This document shows positions 7,844-15,284 of a stretch of 40,936 bases of DNA, in pieces. Source of the stretch: Anaerolineae bacterium (GTDB lineage Bacteria > Chloroflexota > Anaerolineae > CG2-30-64-16); NCBI GenBank assembly GCA_026645775.1, contig JAPKMS010000206.1:1-40936 (forward strand), given 5' to 3'. Positions within the stretch are counted from its first letter, which is position 1. The number at the start of each line of letters is the position of its first letter. The notes beneath the pieces were generated by a model, which saw nothing but the letters and a program-made list of their open reading frames with translations, searched no databases and was not told where the DNA came from. The position numbers and the translations under genes were made by a program.

Positions 7844-8880
7844 GCGTCCCCCCTCAGGATCATCACGTCCTCAGCGGTATTTCCCAGCAGCAAACGGCGC
7901 CACATGCGGCCGCCGCGCTCGCGCACCGCTTCGATCATGCCGCTGGCCTGAACCAAGTCACCGGCCGCCGCCTGCTCACAAAAGCGGCCGCGAAACGAGA
8001 CGATCTCGCGCAAATCTGCCGCCGGAGGCTCGGACAGAAACTGCACTTCGCTCAACAGGTAACGGCAAGGGGTGAAAAGGCTGCCGCTGGCATCGGTAAC
8101 CCTGGCCCGCACCGTGGCGCGGCCTGCGGGCTCGTAGACGTAGTCGCCGTACTGTTCAGCGTTCTCTGCCGGCGTCAGCACAAAGCGGATGAAGTAGGGC
8201 CGCCCACAGAACTGCCCCTGGTTGATTTTGCGCCGCTCGACCGCGACAAAGTCCTCAAACGCCATATGCGTATCCGCCACCCGTTCGGCGTACAGCCCTT
8301 GCTCGCCCGCGTCATCGAACCGGCACAGATCGGGATATGTGTTTGCGCTGAACAGGCGGTGGAGCGCCCGCTGCACCGCCCAACCGGCCTGTGCGCCGTA
8401 CACGGTCACATCCAGGTCCGAGGCCGGCGTGTGCAGGCCGATCAACACCGACCCGGACACGCCGAACGCGGCCGGCGGTGCGCCCGCCTCCCGCACGAGC
8501 AAGTCGGTGAAAGCAACGCAGCTCTCGGCAACGGGGTCGCGCCCGGCCCCTGAGCGCAGTTGCTGCAGGCGCAGGCGGGGATCATAAACTTGCCGGATGT
8601 GCGAGCGCGGGACGCTCTGCAGCGTCGCCCGGCAGATGGGGTCAAAGGCGAGGTAGTGCGGATAGCGTTCCCGCAGCAGTGCTTCTTGCTCGGCGAAGTG
8701 GTACAAGCGCCGATAGCGAACGCCGGCCAGCTCACGCTCGCCCGCGGGATCCGGCGCGTAACGCAGGATGGCCAGGAAACGATCGGGCGGATGAACCAGG
8801 CCTTTGACCGCAAAAAACAGCCCATCGACCGTTTCCAGGTAGTGACTCTCAATCACTTCATCGTAATGTTCGCCCGTCAT
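7840..8880 (-). CDS. COG1665-type predicted nucleotidyltransferase, copy 2
   Basis: The 346-residue product has the same plan as the copy at 4910-5944. The motif GVSGSVLIGLHTPASDLDV holds the GS and DxD residues, preceded by the FFAVKGLVHPPDRFLAILRY region and ending in a small beta domain. Outside these motifs the copies are clearly diverged, so this is an old duplication. I chose the ATG at 8880 with GGAG upstream; the frame stays open 74 codons further but would cross a promoter pair. It is first in the six-gene unit ending in mptG. Function unknown, presumably in H4MPT or methanofuran side-chain synthesis. Confidence 0.7.
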   Translation of the reverse strand: MTGEHYDEVIESHYLETVDGLFFAVKGLVHPPDRFLAILRYAPDPAGERELAGVRYRRLYHFAEQEALLRERYPHYLAFDPICRATLQSVPRSHIRQVYDPRLRLQQLRSGAGRDPVAESCVAFTDLLVREAGAPPAAFGVSGSVLIGLHTPASDLDVTVYGAQAGWAVQRALHRLFSANTYPDLCRFDDAGEQGLYAERVADTHMAFEDFVAVERRKINQGQFCGRPYFIRFVLTPAENAEQYGDYVYEPAGRATVRARVTDASGSLFTPCRYLLSEVQFLSEPPAADLREIVSFRGRFCEQAAAGDLVQASGMIEAVRERGGRMWRRLLLGNTAEDVMILRGDA

Positions 8881-8902
8881 GGGTGCGTGCTCCGGTATCG
8901 GT

Positions 8903-8931
8903 TTGACGGCCAATCTAGCACGGAATATAAT
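8903..8931 (+). promoter_or_regulatory. Sigma70-type promoter for mfnB
   Basis: TTGACG at 8903-8908 and a perfect TATAAT at 8926-8931 are separated by 17 bases. Predicted transcription starts near 8938, giving a leader of about 40 bases before the ATG at 8978, which is preceded by AAGGAAG. It overlaps the opposite promoter at 8912-8940. Confidence 0.75.
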
Positions 8932-8940
8932 CCGCGTCAA
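8912..8940 (-). promoter_or_regulatory. Sigma70-type promoter for the 8880-3392 unit
   Basis: On the minus strand TTGACG (8940-8935) and TAGATT (8917-8912) are 17 bases apart. Predicted transcription starts near 8905, about 25 bases upstream of the ATG at 8880. Each promoter's -10 element lies within the other's spacer, so the two cannot easily be occupied at once. Confidence 0.65.
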
Positions 8941-8977
8941 TGAGATGCCGCAAGGGCTCCCACAAGGAAGCGTTTGA

Positions 8978-9697
8978 ATGCAACTATTGATCAGCGTGAT
9001 GAACGCCGATGAGGTCACCGCGGCCCTGGCCGGCGGGCCTGTCATCCTGGATGTCAAAAACCCGGCGGAGGGCTCGCTGGGCGCCCCCGCACCTGACACC
9101 ATCCGGCAGATTCGCCGCCTGGCCCCTCGCCCTCAAAAGGTGAGCGTCGCCATCGGCGATATGCCCGATCTACCGGGCACGGCGGCGCTGGCCGCGCTGG
9201 GCGCCGCCAACTGCGGTAGTGATTATGTCAAAATAGGATTGCACGGACCGCAGACCGCAGACGCAGCGGTCAACCTGCTGGCCGCGGTTTGCCGTGCCGT
9301 GGCCGATTACCCCGCCACCTCCGTGATCGCCGCGGCCTACGCGGATGCGGACCGGGCCGGCACGCTCGACCCGCGCCTGCTGCCCCGCATCGCCCGGGCC
9401 GCAGGCGCCGCGGGCTGCCTCGTGGATACGGCGATCAAAGACGGGCGGCCCGTGTTCGACTTCCTCTCGGTCGAGGCGATCCGGGCGCTGGTCACAGAAG
9501 CACACGCGGCCGGGCTGACCTTTGCGTTGGCCGGTGCGCTGCGCGCCGAGGATCTGTCAACGGCCCAGCGCCTGGGGGTCGACATCGTGGGCGTGCGCTC
9601 GGCGGGGTGCCGCGATGCCCGCCGCAGCGGTCCGTTGGATGCCGAACGGGTGCGGCGCCTGCACGCGCTGCTGGCCGCGCTGACCGTCTCGGACTGA
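8978..9697 (+). CDS. mfnB: (5-formylfuran-3-yl)methyl phosphate synthase (MfnB)
   Basis: The 239-residue product catalyses the first furan-forming step of methanofuran synthesis, condensing two molecules of glyceraldehyde 3-phosphate. The Schiff-base and catalytic residues described for the archaeal enzyme are all in register: K27 in LDVKNPAEGSLGAP, K85 in YVKIGL, and D150 and K154 in VDTAIKDG. The length is typical for the family (COG1891). It is the only plus-strand gene in this part of the island and has its own promoter overlapping that of the divergent unit. It converges on the MfnE-like kinase gene, which probably acts on its aminated product. Confidence 0.93.
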   Translation: MQLLISVMNADEVTAALAGGPVILDVKNPAEGSLGAPAPDTIRQIRRLAPRPQKVSVAIGDMPDLPGTAALAALGAANCGSDYVKIGLHGPQTADAAVNLLAAVCRAVADYPATSVIAAAYADADRAGTLDPRLLPRIARAAGAAGCLVDTAIKDGRPVFDFLSVEAIRALVTEAHAAGLTFALAGALRAEDLSTAQRLGVDIVGVRSAGCRDARRSGPLDAERVRRLHALLAALTVSD

Positions 9698-9708
9698 GCC
9701 CCGGTGGT

Positions 9709-9750
9709 ACGATTTCGGGTGTTGGCTCTGCCCCGAACCCCGGAAATCGT
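9709..9750. terminator. Inverted repeat between converging genes
   Basis: ACGATTTC at 9709-9716 pairs perfectly with GAAATCGT at 9743-9750. GGG (9717-9719) pairs with CCC just inside, leaving one bulged G. It lies just after the mfnB stop and touches the stop codon of the converging kinase gene, so it is a likely bidirectional transcription end. No long T-run follows on either strand. Confidence 0.5.
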
Positions 9751-10514
9751 CACGCCGAACGCCTACAGATGCGCGTGCCCACCGTGGCTCCGGTCGCCAG
9801 CAACTCGGCCAGGCGTTCGGGATGCCGACCATTGATGACCCACGTCTCCAGATCCAGCCCGGCCAGGACGGTGGCCAGGGTTTCGTCCACACCGCCCCGG
9901 TGCGCCGCCAGCGCCTCCACGCTCAGCTCATCATAGATACGCTCCGTCCCGGTCTGTCCCGGTCTACCCCGAAAATTGGACGCGGACGAGCGCAGATGAA
10001 CGCGGATGACCGCACTTTCGTTCTCGATTGTGCCCCGGCGAGGTGCACCAACACTGTTTTGAAACAGGCCATCCACGTCTTTCAGCAGCACAAATTGCGG
10101 CGCACCGACCCGGCCGGCGATCCATGCGGCCAGGCTGTCCGAGGTAACCTGCCACGAATTGGGCAGCGGGTCAGCCTCGATCAGCAGGCGCGCCGGCAGA
10201 AGGATAGGCACTCCGCCGCGGGCCGCCACCTGGCAAGCCGCGTCCAGGTCCGGGGTGGTGACGCCGCCCGGCACGACTTCGGCCAGCAAGTACCCGAACT
10301 GATCCATCGCCAGCAAGGCCATGCGGTGCGCGGCCGTTTCGCCCAGCCGGTAGCGGCGGTACTGCTCGCGCACCAGGTCGGCAAACACGCCTCCGCCGGG
10401 CACCACCAGCAGCCGGCGCCGGCCGGCAAGCTGGCCCAGCGCCTGGCCCAGGGCGGCAAGCCCTGCGCCGCGGCCCAGGCTGCCGCCCACCTTCAGCACC
10501 GCGTCGAGAGTCAT
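9750..10514 (-). CDS. mfnE: Amino-acid-kinase family protein, MfnE-like, with an in-frame repeat insertion
   Basis: The 254-residue product has the amino acid kinase (AAK) fold: VLKVGGSLGR at the N-terminus, LLVVPGGGVFADLVR, a TSDSLAAWIAGRVGAPQFVLLKDVDGLF core, and VINGRHPERLAELL near the C-terminus. In archaea MfnE phosphorylates the aminomethyl-furan phosphate made downstream of MfnB. Between DVDGLF and DELSVEALAAHRGG there is a segment of about 35 residues including SAVIRVHLRSSASNF, which does not look like a kinase and is encoded partly by a 10-base tandem repeat (9981-10014). The ATG at 10514 has GGAGG 11 bases upstream; GTG at 10517 is possible. The enzyme may still fold with the insertion as a surface loop. 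Confidence 0.75.
   Translation of the reverse strand: MTLDAVLKVGGSLGRGAGLAALGQALGQLAGRRRLLVVPGGGVFADLVREQYRRYRLGETAAHRMALLAMDQFGYLLAEVVPGGVTTPDLDAACQVAARGGVPILLPARLLIEADPLPNSWQVTSDSLAAWIAGRVGAPQFVLLKDVDGLFQNSVGAPRRGTIENESAVIRVHLRSSASNFRGRPGQTGTERIYDELSVEALAAHRGGVDETLATVLAGLDLETWVINGRHPERLAELLATGATVGTRICRRSA
9981..10014. repeat. 10-base imperfect tandem repeat inside the mfnE-like gene
   Basis: Successive 10-base units read CGCGGACGAG, CGCAGATGAA, CGCGGATGAC and CGCA. Similar CGCGGATGAACGC-type repeats occur scattered in many bacterial genomes and translate to the same VHLRSSA-like peptide; this comparison is from memory. Here the repeat is embedded in a coding region without breaking the frame. 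Confidence 0.7.
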
Positions 10515-10521
10515 CACCGGA

Positions 10522-11556
10522 TCAACCTCCAAGCGCCTCGGCCAGCAGATGCGCCGCGGCCCAACTCGGCGCGACCTCGGAGATCTGCTGATCCGGACCT
10601 TGGCCGAGGCTGAGGGTCTTCAGCTCCAGCCGCTTTGCGGCCTGCTCGGCCAGAAACGCGCCCAGACCCAGCGCGACAACCGGCAGGTCACGGCGGCCCT
10701 CCAGCCGCGAGAGCACCTGGACCAGCCCTTGCGTCACCTGTCCCACCTGCTGTTCGTGGACATAGCCGGCCAACGCGTCGATCTCGGCGGCAGCCAGTTG
10801 TTCGGTGTCGGCGCACACCAGCCGTGCCAGGCGCGCCCGCGCCGCCTCGACCGTGGCCGGCCGCCCGTCGGGCGTGGGGCAGGCGTAGTCCTCCGAGGTC
10901 AGGTGTCCCAGCACCAGATGGACGTCACCGCTGACCGCAAAATATTCGGACGCGACCGGGCAAGGCCGGCCGCGCACCGGCGCCGACCGGATGATGGCTG
11001 CCAGGTTCGTCCGCACCGCGCCGGTGTAGACCAGTTCCCCGGCCTGCAAGCGCGCCAGGTCCGTGCGGCCCGCGGCCAGCACCTGGCCGTCGATGATCGG
11101 GGTGATGTCGGTCGTCGTACTGCCGATGTCAACCAGGAGACAGTCGGGGTATTGTCGGGCCAGCCAGGTCGCCGCGGCCAGCCAGTTGGCTGCGGCGAAA
11201 TCCAGCGGCTGCTGCCGGGCTTGGGCCAGGGGCACAAACGCACCGGCCAGGCTCAGCGCATAGACCGGGCAGCCGGCAAAGGCCTCGGCCGCACAGTCGA
11301 AGACGAAGTTCACCCCCTCGCGCTTGGTTGCAAAGACATCGGCCAACTCGGCCGTCATCGTCAGGGCCATCGCTTGCGGCGGCTGCTCAGCGACCGCTGC
11401 CAGCGCCGCGGCCAGCACTTCGGGCAGGTGCTCTTTGGCGCGCCAGATCTCAAACGGCAGCGAGACCGTCCGCACGGCCGGCTCCTGCCCCGCGCGCCCC
11501 AGCCAGGTTGCTTTGACGTTCGCGCCGCCGATATCCCAGCCCACAATTGACATCAT
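10522..11556 (-). CDS. mfnF: H4MPT-linked C1 pathway protein of the hydantoinase family (MfnF-like)
   Basis: The 344-residue product has an ASKHA-type ATPase core: IVGWDIGGANVKATWL (phosphate-1 loop) and LLVDIGSTTTDITPI (phosphate-2). It matches the TIGR03123-type proteins found next to H4MPT genes. Archaeal MfnF couples the furan diphosphate to the glutamyl-tyramine part, giving the backbone of methanofuran. The ATG at 11556 overlaps the TGA of the upstream ATP-grasp gene, and GGGAGG lies four bases ahead. MfnE-like and MfnD-like neighbours support the methanofuran assignment. Bacterial methylofuran is reported to use tyrosine in place of tyramine, so the exact acceptor may differ. Confidence 0.82.
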   Translation of the reverse strand: MMSIVGWDIGGANVKATWLGRAGQEPAVRTVSLPFEIWRAKEHLPEVLAAALAAVAEQPPQAMALTMTAELADVFATKREGVNFVFDCAAEAFAGCPVYALSLAGAFVPLAQARQQPLDFAAANWLAAATWLARQYPDCLLVDIGSTTTDITPIIDGQVLAAGRTDLARLQAGELVYTGAVRTNLAAIIRSAPVRGRPCPVASEYFAVSGDVHLVLGHLTSEDYACPTPDGRPATVEAARARLARLVCADTEQLAAAEIDALAGYVHEQQVGQVTQGLVQVLSRLEGRRDLPVVALGLGAFLAEQAAKRLELKTLSLGQGPDQQISEVAPSWAAAHLLAEALGG

Positions 11557-12599
11557 GCTGCCTCCCACAACCCGCCGGGACGATCCTTGCTGAAAACCAC
11601 CCGGCCGTGCAATTCGACTGCGGCCGGCAAGACCCCACCGACGGAGGCTGCCCAGATCGCCTGCGCCAGATTGATGCTTGCCACCTGGCGCAGTCCGACA
11701 TAGGCCGTGGTCAGACGGGGGTTAAGTTCGATCGCCCAGGCCATGTCGCCGTCCAGGATCAGGTCGACGCCGACGTAGCCTTGCAGGCCGGGGATGGCCG
11801 CCGCCGCGGCCTGCGCCACTGCCAGGGCGCGGCTTCCGGCCGGGTGTGCGAGCGGCACGCTCCCCCCGCGGTAGCTGAACGGGCTGCCGGGCCGGATGTC
11901 CTGGCCGTTGAGGCTCAGCGGCAGGGTCTTCTCCCCGGCCACCAGGAGTGAGACGCTGGCGTGTTTGCCGGTCAGGTAAGGCTGGAGTAGAATCGGCTGC
12001 AGCGGCGCCTCCAGCGCGGCCAGGGCGACCGCCCGCTCAAGCTCGCCGTGATTGCGGGCCAGGCACACCCCAGCGCAGCCCACACCGTCCGCGGGCTTGA
12101 CCACCAGAGGGTAGCCCACCTGGCGTGCAACCTGCGGGGCCTCATCCGGCGCAGCTTGCCGGGTCACGGGCGTGGGCACGCCGGCAGCTTGCCACTGCCG
12201 GTAACACGTCCACTTGTCGCCCGCCGCTCTGATCGCCCCGGGGCTTGAGCCGAGCAGGCGGACGCCGGCCGCCAATGCCAGTTCGCTGAGATCAGCGAGG
12301 ATCCCGCCGGTTTCCGGCGCGATCACGAGCGCGGCGTCGCACCGGGCAAAGGCGGTTCGCAGGGCCGCTTCCTGCGCGCCGGGCGCGACGGCCAGCACGT
12401 CGTGGGCCGGCAGCACCCGATGCGCCAGGCGATCATCGAGCGTGGTGAGCGTGTGGACCTGCCCCCACGCCGCGAAATCAGCCAGGACGGCCGACAGCAT
12501 CGCGGCCCCTTCGGCCACCAGCTCGCCGGGCAGCTCGCCGGAGGGGCAGCCGCCACCCGTCACGTATTCATAAACCAACACCCTGGGAGATTCGGGCAT
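11553..12599 (-). CDS. mfnD: ATP-grasp ligase, MfnD-like (amino acid-glutamate ligation)
   Basis: The 348-residue product is an ATP-grasp protein opening with VLVYEYVTGGGCP, followed by the hinge AAGVPTPVTR, the nucleotide loop YPLVVKPADGVGCAGVCLA and the metal-binding ELNPRLTTAYVGLR. Archaeal MfnD, also ATP-grasp, joins tyramine to glutamate. The position directly before mfnF and mfnE fits that step. The ATG at 12599 shares four bases (CATG) with the ATG of the divergent HisA-like gene, so there is no intergenic room for separate promoters. No Shine-Dalgarno is seen for this start, and an in-frame ATG at 12617 is possible. Other ATP-grasp functions remain open. Confidence 0.65.
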   Translation of the reverse strand: MPESPRVLVYEYVTGGGCPSGELPGELVAEGAAMLSAVLADFAAWGQVHTLTTLDDRLAHRVLPAHDVLAVAPGAQEAALRTAFARCDAALVIAPETGGILADLSELALAAGVRLLGSSPGAIRAAGDKWTCYRQWQAAGVPTPVTRQAAPDEAPQVARQVGYPLVVKPADGVGCAGVCLARNHGELERAVALAALEAPLQPILLQPYLTGKHASVSLLVAGEKTLPLSLNGQDIRPGSPFSYRGGSVPLAHPAGSRALAVAQAAAAAIPGLQGYVGVDLILDGDMAWAIELNPRLTTAYVGLRQVASINLAQAIWAASVGGVLPAAVELHGRVVFSKDRPGGLWEAA

Positions 12600-13338
12600 G
12601 CGTGTGATTCCGGTCATGGACCTACGAGATGGCACAGCCGTACACGCTGTGCGGGGCGAGCGCGCCCGTTATCGGCCCGTCACGGGCTTGCTGGTTTCAG
12701 GCGGCGATCCGCTGACGCTGGCCCGCGCGTTTCGCGAGCAGTTAGGCTTGCAGGAATTGTACGTCGCCGACCTGGATGCCATCCAGGGGCGCGGCGCGCA
12801 GCGGGCGATCCTCGCGGATCTGGCCCGGCTGCCCGGCCAACGCATGATGCTCGATGCCGGCGCCGCAGATGCGGCCCAGGCCCGGCAAGTCGCAGCCTTG
12901 GGCGCACACAAAGTCATCATCGGCTCCGAGACGCTGGCGAGCCTCGACGAGCTGGCTGCCATCTTCGCAAGCCTGCCGCCCGATCGCCTGGTGTTCAGCC
13001 TGGACATGCGCGGCGGCCAGGTGCTGGCAAGTGACGCGCGCCTGGCCGCGCTCGGTCCGCTCGACCTGCTCCGGCAAGCCTGCGATCTCGGCTGCAAGGA
13101 GGCCATCTTGCTCGACCTGGCGCGGGTCGGGGCCGCCGCGGGCACGGATCTGACGCTCATCGCCGACGCACATGCGCGATTTCCGCGTTTGCACTTGCTG
13201 GCCGGCGGCGGCGTCCGCCACATCGCCGATCTACGGGATTTGCAGGAAGCCGGCGCGGCCGGGGCCCTGGTGGCGACGGCCCTGCACAACGGCACGATCG
13301 GTCCGGCGGAACTCGCGACGCTGAATATCGGAGCGTAG
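12598..13338 (+). CDS. HisA/HisF-like TIM-barrel protein of the H4MPT cluster
   Basis: The 246-residue product begins RVIPVMDLRDGTAVHAVRGER, as HisA does. It continues with LQELYVADLDAI, VIIGSETL, VFSLDMRGG and LLAGGGVRHIADL, giving phosphate-binding loops at the ends of the last barrel strands. HisA itself isomerises a histidine intermediate, but paralogues of this kind recur in methylotroph H4MPT gene clusters with unknown function, and no other his genes are nearby. GGGAGA lies ten bases ahead of the ATG. It faces the PTPS gene tail-to-tail with seven bases between stops. A role in methanofuran or pterin side-chain synthesis is inference. Confidence 0.75.
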   Translation: MRVIPVMDLRDGTAVHAVRGERARYRPVTGLLVSGGDPLTLARAFREQLGLQELYVADLDAIQGRGAQRAILADLARLPGQRMMLDAGAADAAQARQVAALGAHKVIIGSETLASLDELAAIFASLPPDRLVFSLDMRGGQVLASDARLAALGPLDLLRQACDLGCKEAILLDLARVGAAAGTDLTLIADAHARFPRLHLLAGGGVRHIADLRDLQEAGAAGALVATALHNGTIGPAELATLNIGA

Positions 13339-13345
13339 TGGCGGC

Positions 13346-13825
13346 TTACGCGTCCCGGCTGTACCACGCCGTCTGGCCCGGAGCTTCCTCTACGCCCACG
13401 CTGATCTTCAGCGGCCGATCCCCGTACTCGGCCTGTAACGCCTTTGCCAACGCCTCGGAGATGTATTCGGCCAGCCGCTCGGCGGTCACGTTGTCGAGCG
13501 GCAGTGGCAGCACGTCCCGGCTGGGGAAGACGTAGCGGCGGTCGCCGTAGTTAATCTGCCAGTGGCCATCGCTCTCCTGCAAGACAAATTGCTCGTTCTT
13601 GAGGGGCAGCAGGAACCGGTGGTCCAGGATCTCGCAAATGTCCCTGAGCGTGTGCTTGAGCAACACAAAATCGACCACGTAGCTATCCGGGCCCAGCGGC
13701 CCCTCAACAATGGCCGAGACGCCGTAGTTGTGACCGTGCAGACGCTCGCACTTGCCGCCCATCGTAATGAAATGGGCCGCGCCAAACCGTAGATTGCCCC
13801 CTTCGACAATGACCTTGAAGCTCAT
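13346..13825 (-). CDS. 6-pyruvoyl-tetrahydropterin synthase family protein with CExxHGH motif
   Basis: The 159-residue product has the zinc ligands of the PTPS/QueD family, H18 in FGAAHF and H30/H32 in LHGHNY. The active-site motif is C26-E27-x-x-H-G-H. To my knowledge members with both the Cys and the Glu (PTPS-I/III type) can cleave dihydroneopterin triphosphate to 6-hydroxymethyl-dihydropterin, bypassing the aldolase FolB. The gene lies one base after the HPPK-FolE2 fusion, whose GTP cyclohydrolase half makes the substrate and whose HPPK half uses the product. QueD-like tunneling to queuosine is the alternative, but no queuosine genes are visible. Confidence 0.8.
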   Translation of the reverse strand: MSFKVIVEGGNLRFGAAHFITMGGKCERLHGHNYGVSAIVEGPLGPDSYVVDFVLLKHTLRDICEILDHRFLLPLKNEQFVLQESDGHWQINYGDRRYVFPSRDVLPLPLDNVTAERLAEYISEALAKALQAEYGDRPLKISVGVEEAPGQTAWYSRDA

Positions 13826-13826
13826 C

Positions 13827-15284
13827 TCACATCTCCAACCATTCGTTTAAGCTTGTATGTCGGGCCAGATGCTGGCTTTCCCGCATGTCGCCCCGGAGTT
13901 CGCCCAGAGTCCCGTAGCGCTCGGCAAACGCGTTGTGCTTGTGGATCCCCTCGAAGTTAACCTGTTTGGCCGAAACGAAGGTGCTGTCGGGCAGATGCGG
14001 GTATCGCTCGACGACGTTGCGCAGTATCTCACGCACGACGTCCTCCACAAAGCGCGGGTGATGATGGGCCTTGTTGACCACGAAGAACTCGTCCGGGCGC
14101 TTCAACCGGCCATAGGTCTCGGAGCTCATGGATGATTCCACGATCTCCACCAGATCCTCGGCGCGGATAAGTTCATCTGCACCGATCATCAAGGTGCCGC
14201 GGCCCCGCTGATTGTGCGAGGCGATCGGAATCACGTTCAGTGCAAGGTCCGCCGCTTCAGGCGTGAACCCTTCTTCGATCAACCGCATCCGTGAGTGCTC
14301 GCGCACCATGTCCTGCGCGCACGGGCACACGGTCATCCCCTCGGCCTCTACGCCGATCACGTGTCGTGTGCGCTCCGGGGTGCTGACCGCGATCCCCAGC
14401 AGGGTGTAGAGTTCTTGCGATTTCCTGGCCGACACCGGGGCAGACTTCTCCACGGGGAAAATCGCCCGCACATGCGCTTCGGCCCGCCGTGCATGCTGCC
14501 GCAGCACGATCTCCCGCGCCACGCGCTCGGTCAACGTCTCGATGTCAGGCGCGCGTTGGAGGGCAATCTCATCCGCCGTCTCCTCCAGGACATCGCTGAA
14601 GCGCGACATGTGCACGCCCATCTGGGTGCGGTCGAGGTCGGCGAACAGATCGATCTCTGCGTAAAACAAGGTGTTATCCCCGCGGCTATCGATCCGGATG
14701 ATGCGCCTGAGGCCGGCCACCCCCACCCGCGTCAGACCGACCTGAACCGCCGGGCTGGTCTCTTGCACGTCATGCACCGGCTGCAACTGGAGGTCGCGTG
14801 CCGCAGCCACCACCCCCAACCGATCCACTCGCGCGAGCAAATCGGCGACGCTGGCATGCAGCACGGGATGAACACAATTCGGCGCGATCTCGGCCAGGGG
14901 CACCAAGACGAAAGCTCGCTCGTGCAGGCGCGGGTGCGGGATCACCAGGTCGCCCGACTCCAGCACCAGGTCATCATAGAACAGGATGTCGATGTCGATG
15001 GGCCGCGGGCCGTCCCGGAACGTTTTTTCGCGCCCCATCCGCGCCTCGATCTGTTTCAACGAGGCGAGCAGTTCTTGCGGAGCCAGCTCGGTGCTGATCG
15101 CACAGGCGATGTTCAAAAACTTGGGCTGATCCAGGTAGCCGACCGGCTCGGTTTCATAACAGGCGGAGACCCGTTCAACCGTCGCCCGCGCCCGGATATG
15201 CTGCAACGCCTGTGCCAGGTTGCTTTGGCGATCTCCCAGGTTGGCACCCAGGCCAAGATAGACTTTATGCTGTGTAAATGTCAC
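13827..15284 (-). CDS. HPPK (FolK) fused to GTP cyclohydrolase FolE2/MptA
   Basis: A 485-residue two-domain protein. Residues 1 to about 160 are HPPK: GLGANLGDRQSNL at 11-23 and DGPRPIDIDILFYDD at 91-105. Residues about 168-485 are a COG1469 GTP cyclohydrolase (FolE2 or MptA): CPC at 320-322, SHNQRG at 356-361, and FVSAKQVNFEGIHKHNAFAERYG near the end. FolE2 makes dihydroneopterin triphosphate; MptA makes the 2',3'-cyclic phosphate; I cannot separate the two by eye. HPPK activates hydroxymethyl-dihydropterin with ATP. The GTG start (15284) follows GGAGGTG and overlaps the upstream TGA. This is the first and third pterin step in one chain, with the middle step encoded next door. Confidence 0.88.
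   Translation of the reverse strand: MTFTQHKVYLGLGANLGDRQSNLAQALQHIRARATVERVSACYETEPVGYLDQPKFLNIACAISTELAPQELLASLKQIEARMGREKTFRDGPRPIDIDILFYDDLVLESGDLVIPHPRLHERAFVLVPLAEIAPNCVHPVLHASVADLLARVDRLGVVAAARDLQLQPVHDVQETSPAVQVGLTRVGVAGLRRIIRIDSRGDNTLFYAEIDLFADLDRTQMGVHMSRFSDVLEETADEIALQRAPDIETLTERVAREIVLRQHARRAEAHVRAIFPVEKSAPVSARKSQELYTLLGIAVSTPERTRHVIGVEAEGMTVCPCAQDMVREHSRMRLIEEGFTPEAADLALNVIPIASHNQRGRGTLMIGADELIRAEDLVEIVESSMSSETYGRLKRPDEFFVVNKAHHHPRFVEDVVREILRNVVERYPHLPDSTFVSAKQVNFEGIHKHNAFAERYGTLGELRGDMRESQHLARHTSLNEWLEM

Noticed and set aside
9981-10014. CRISPR or minisatellite array in the mfnE-like gene
   Set aside because: Units are only 10 bases, imperfect and without spacers; it is a dispersed tandem element inside a coding region.
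12598-13338. Histidine biosynthesis gene hisA
   Set aside because: The protein has the HisA fold, but no other his gene is near and such paralogues are regular members of H4MPT clusters, so a histidine role is unlikely.
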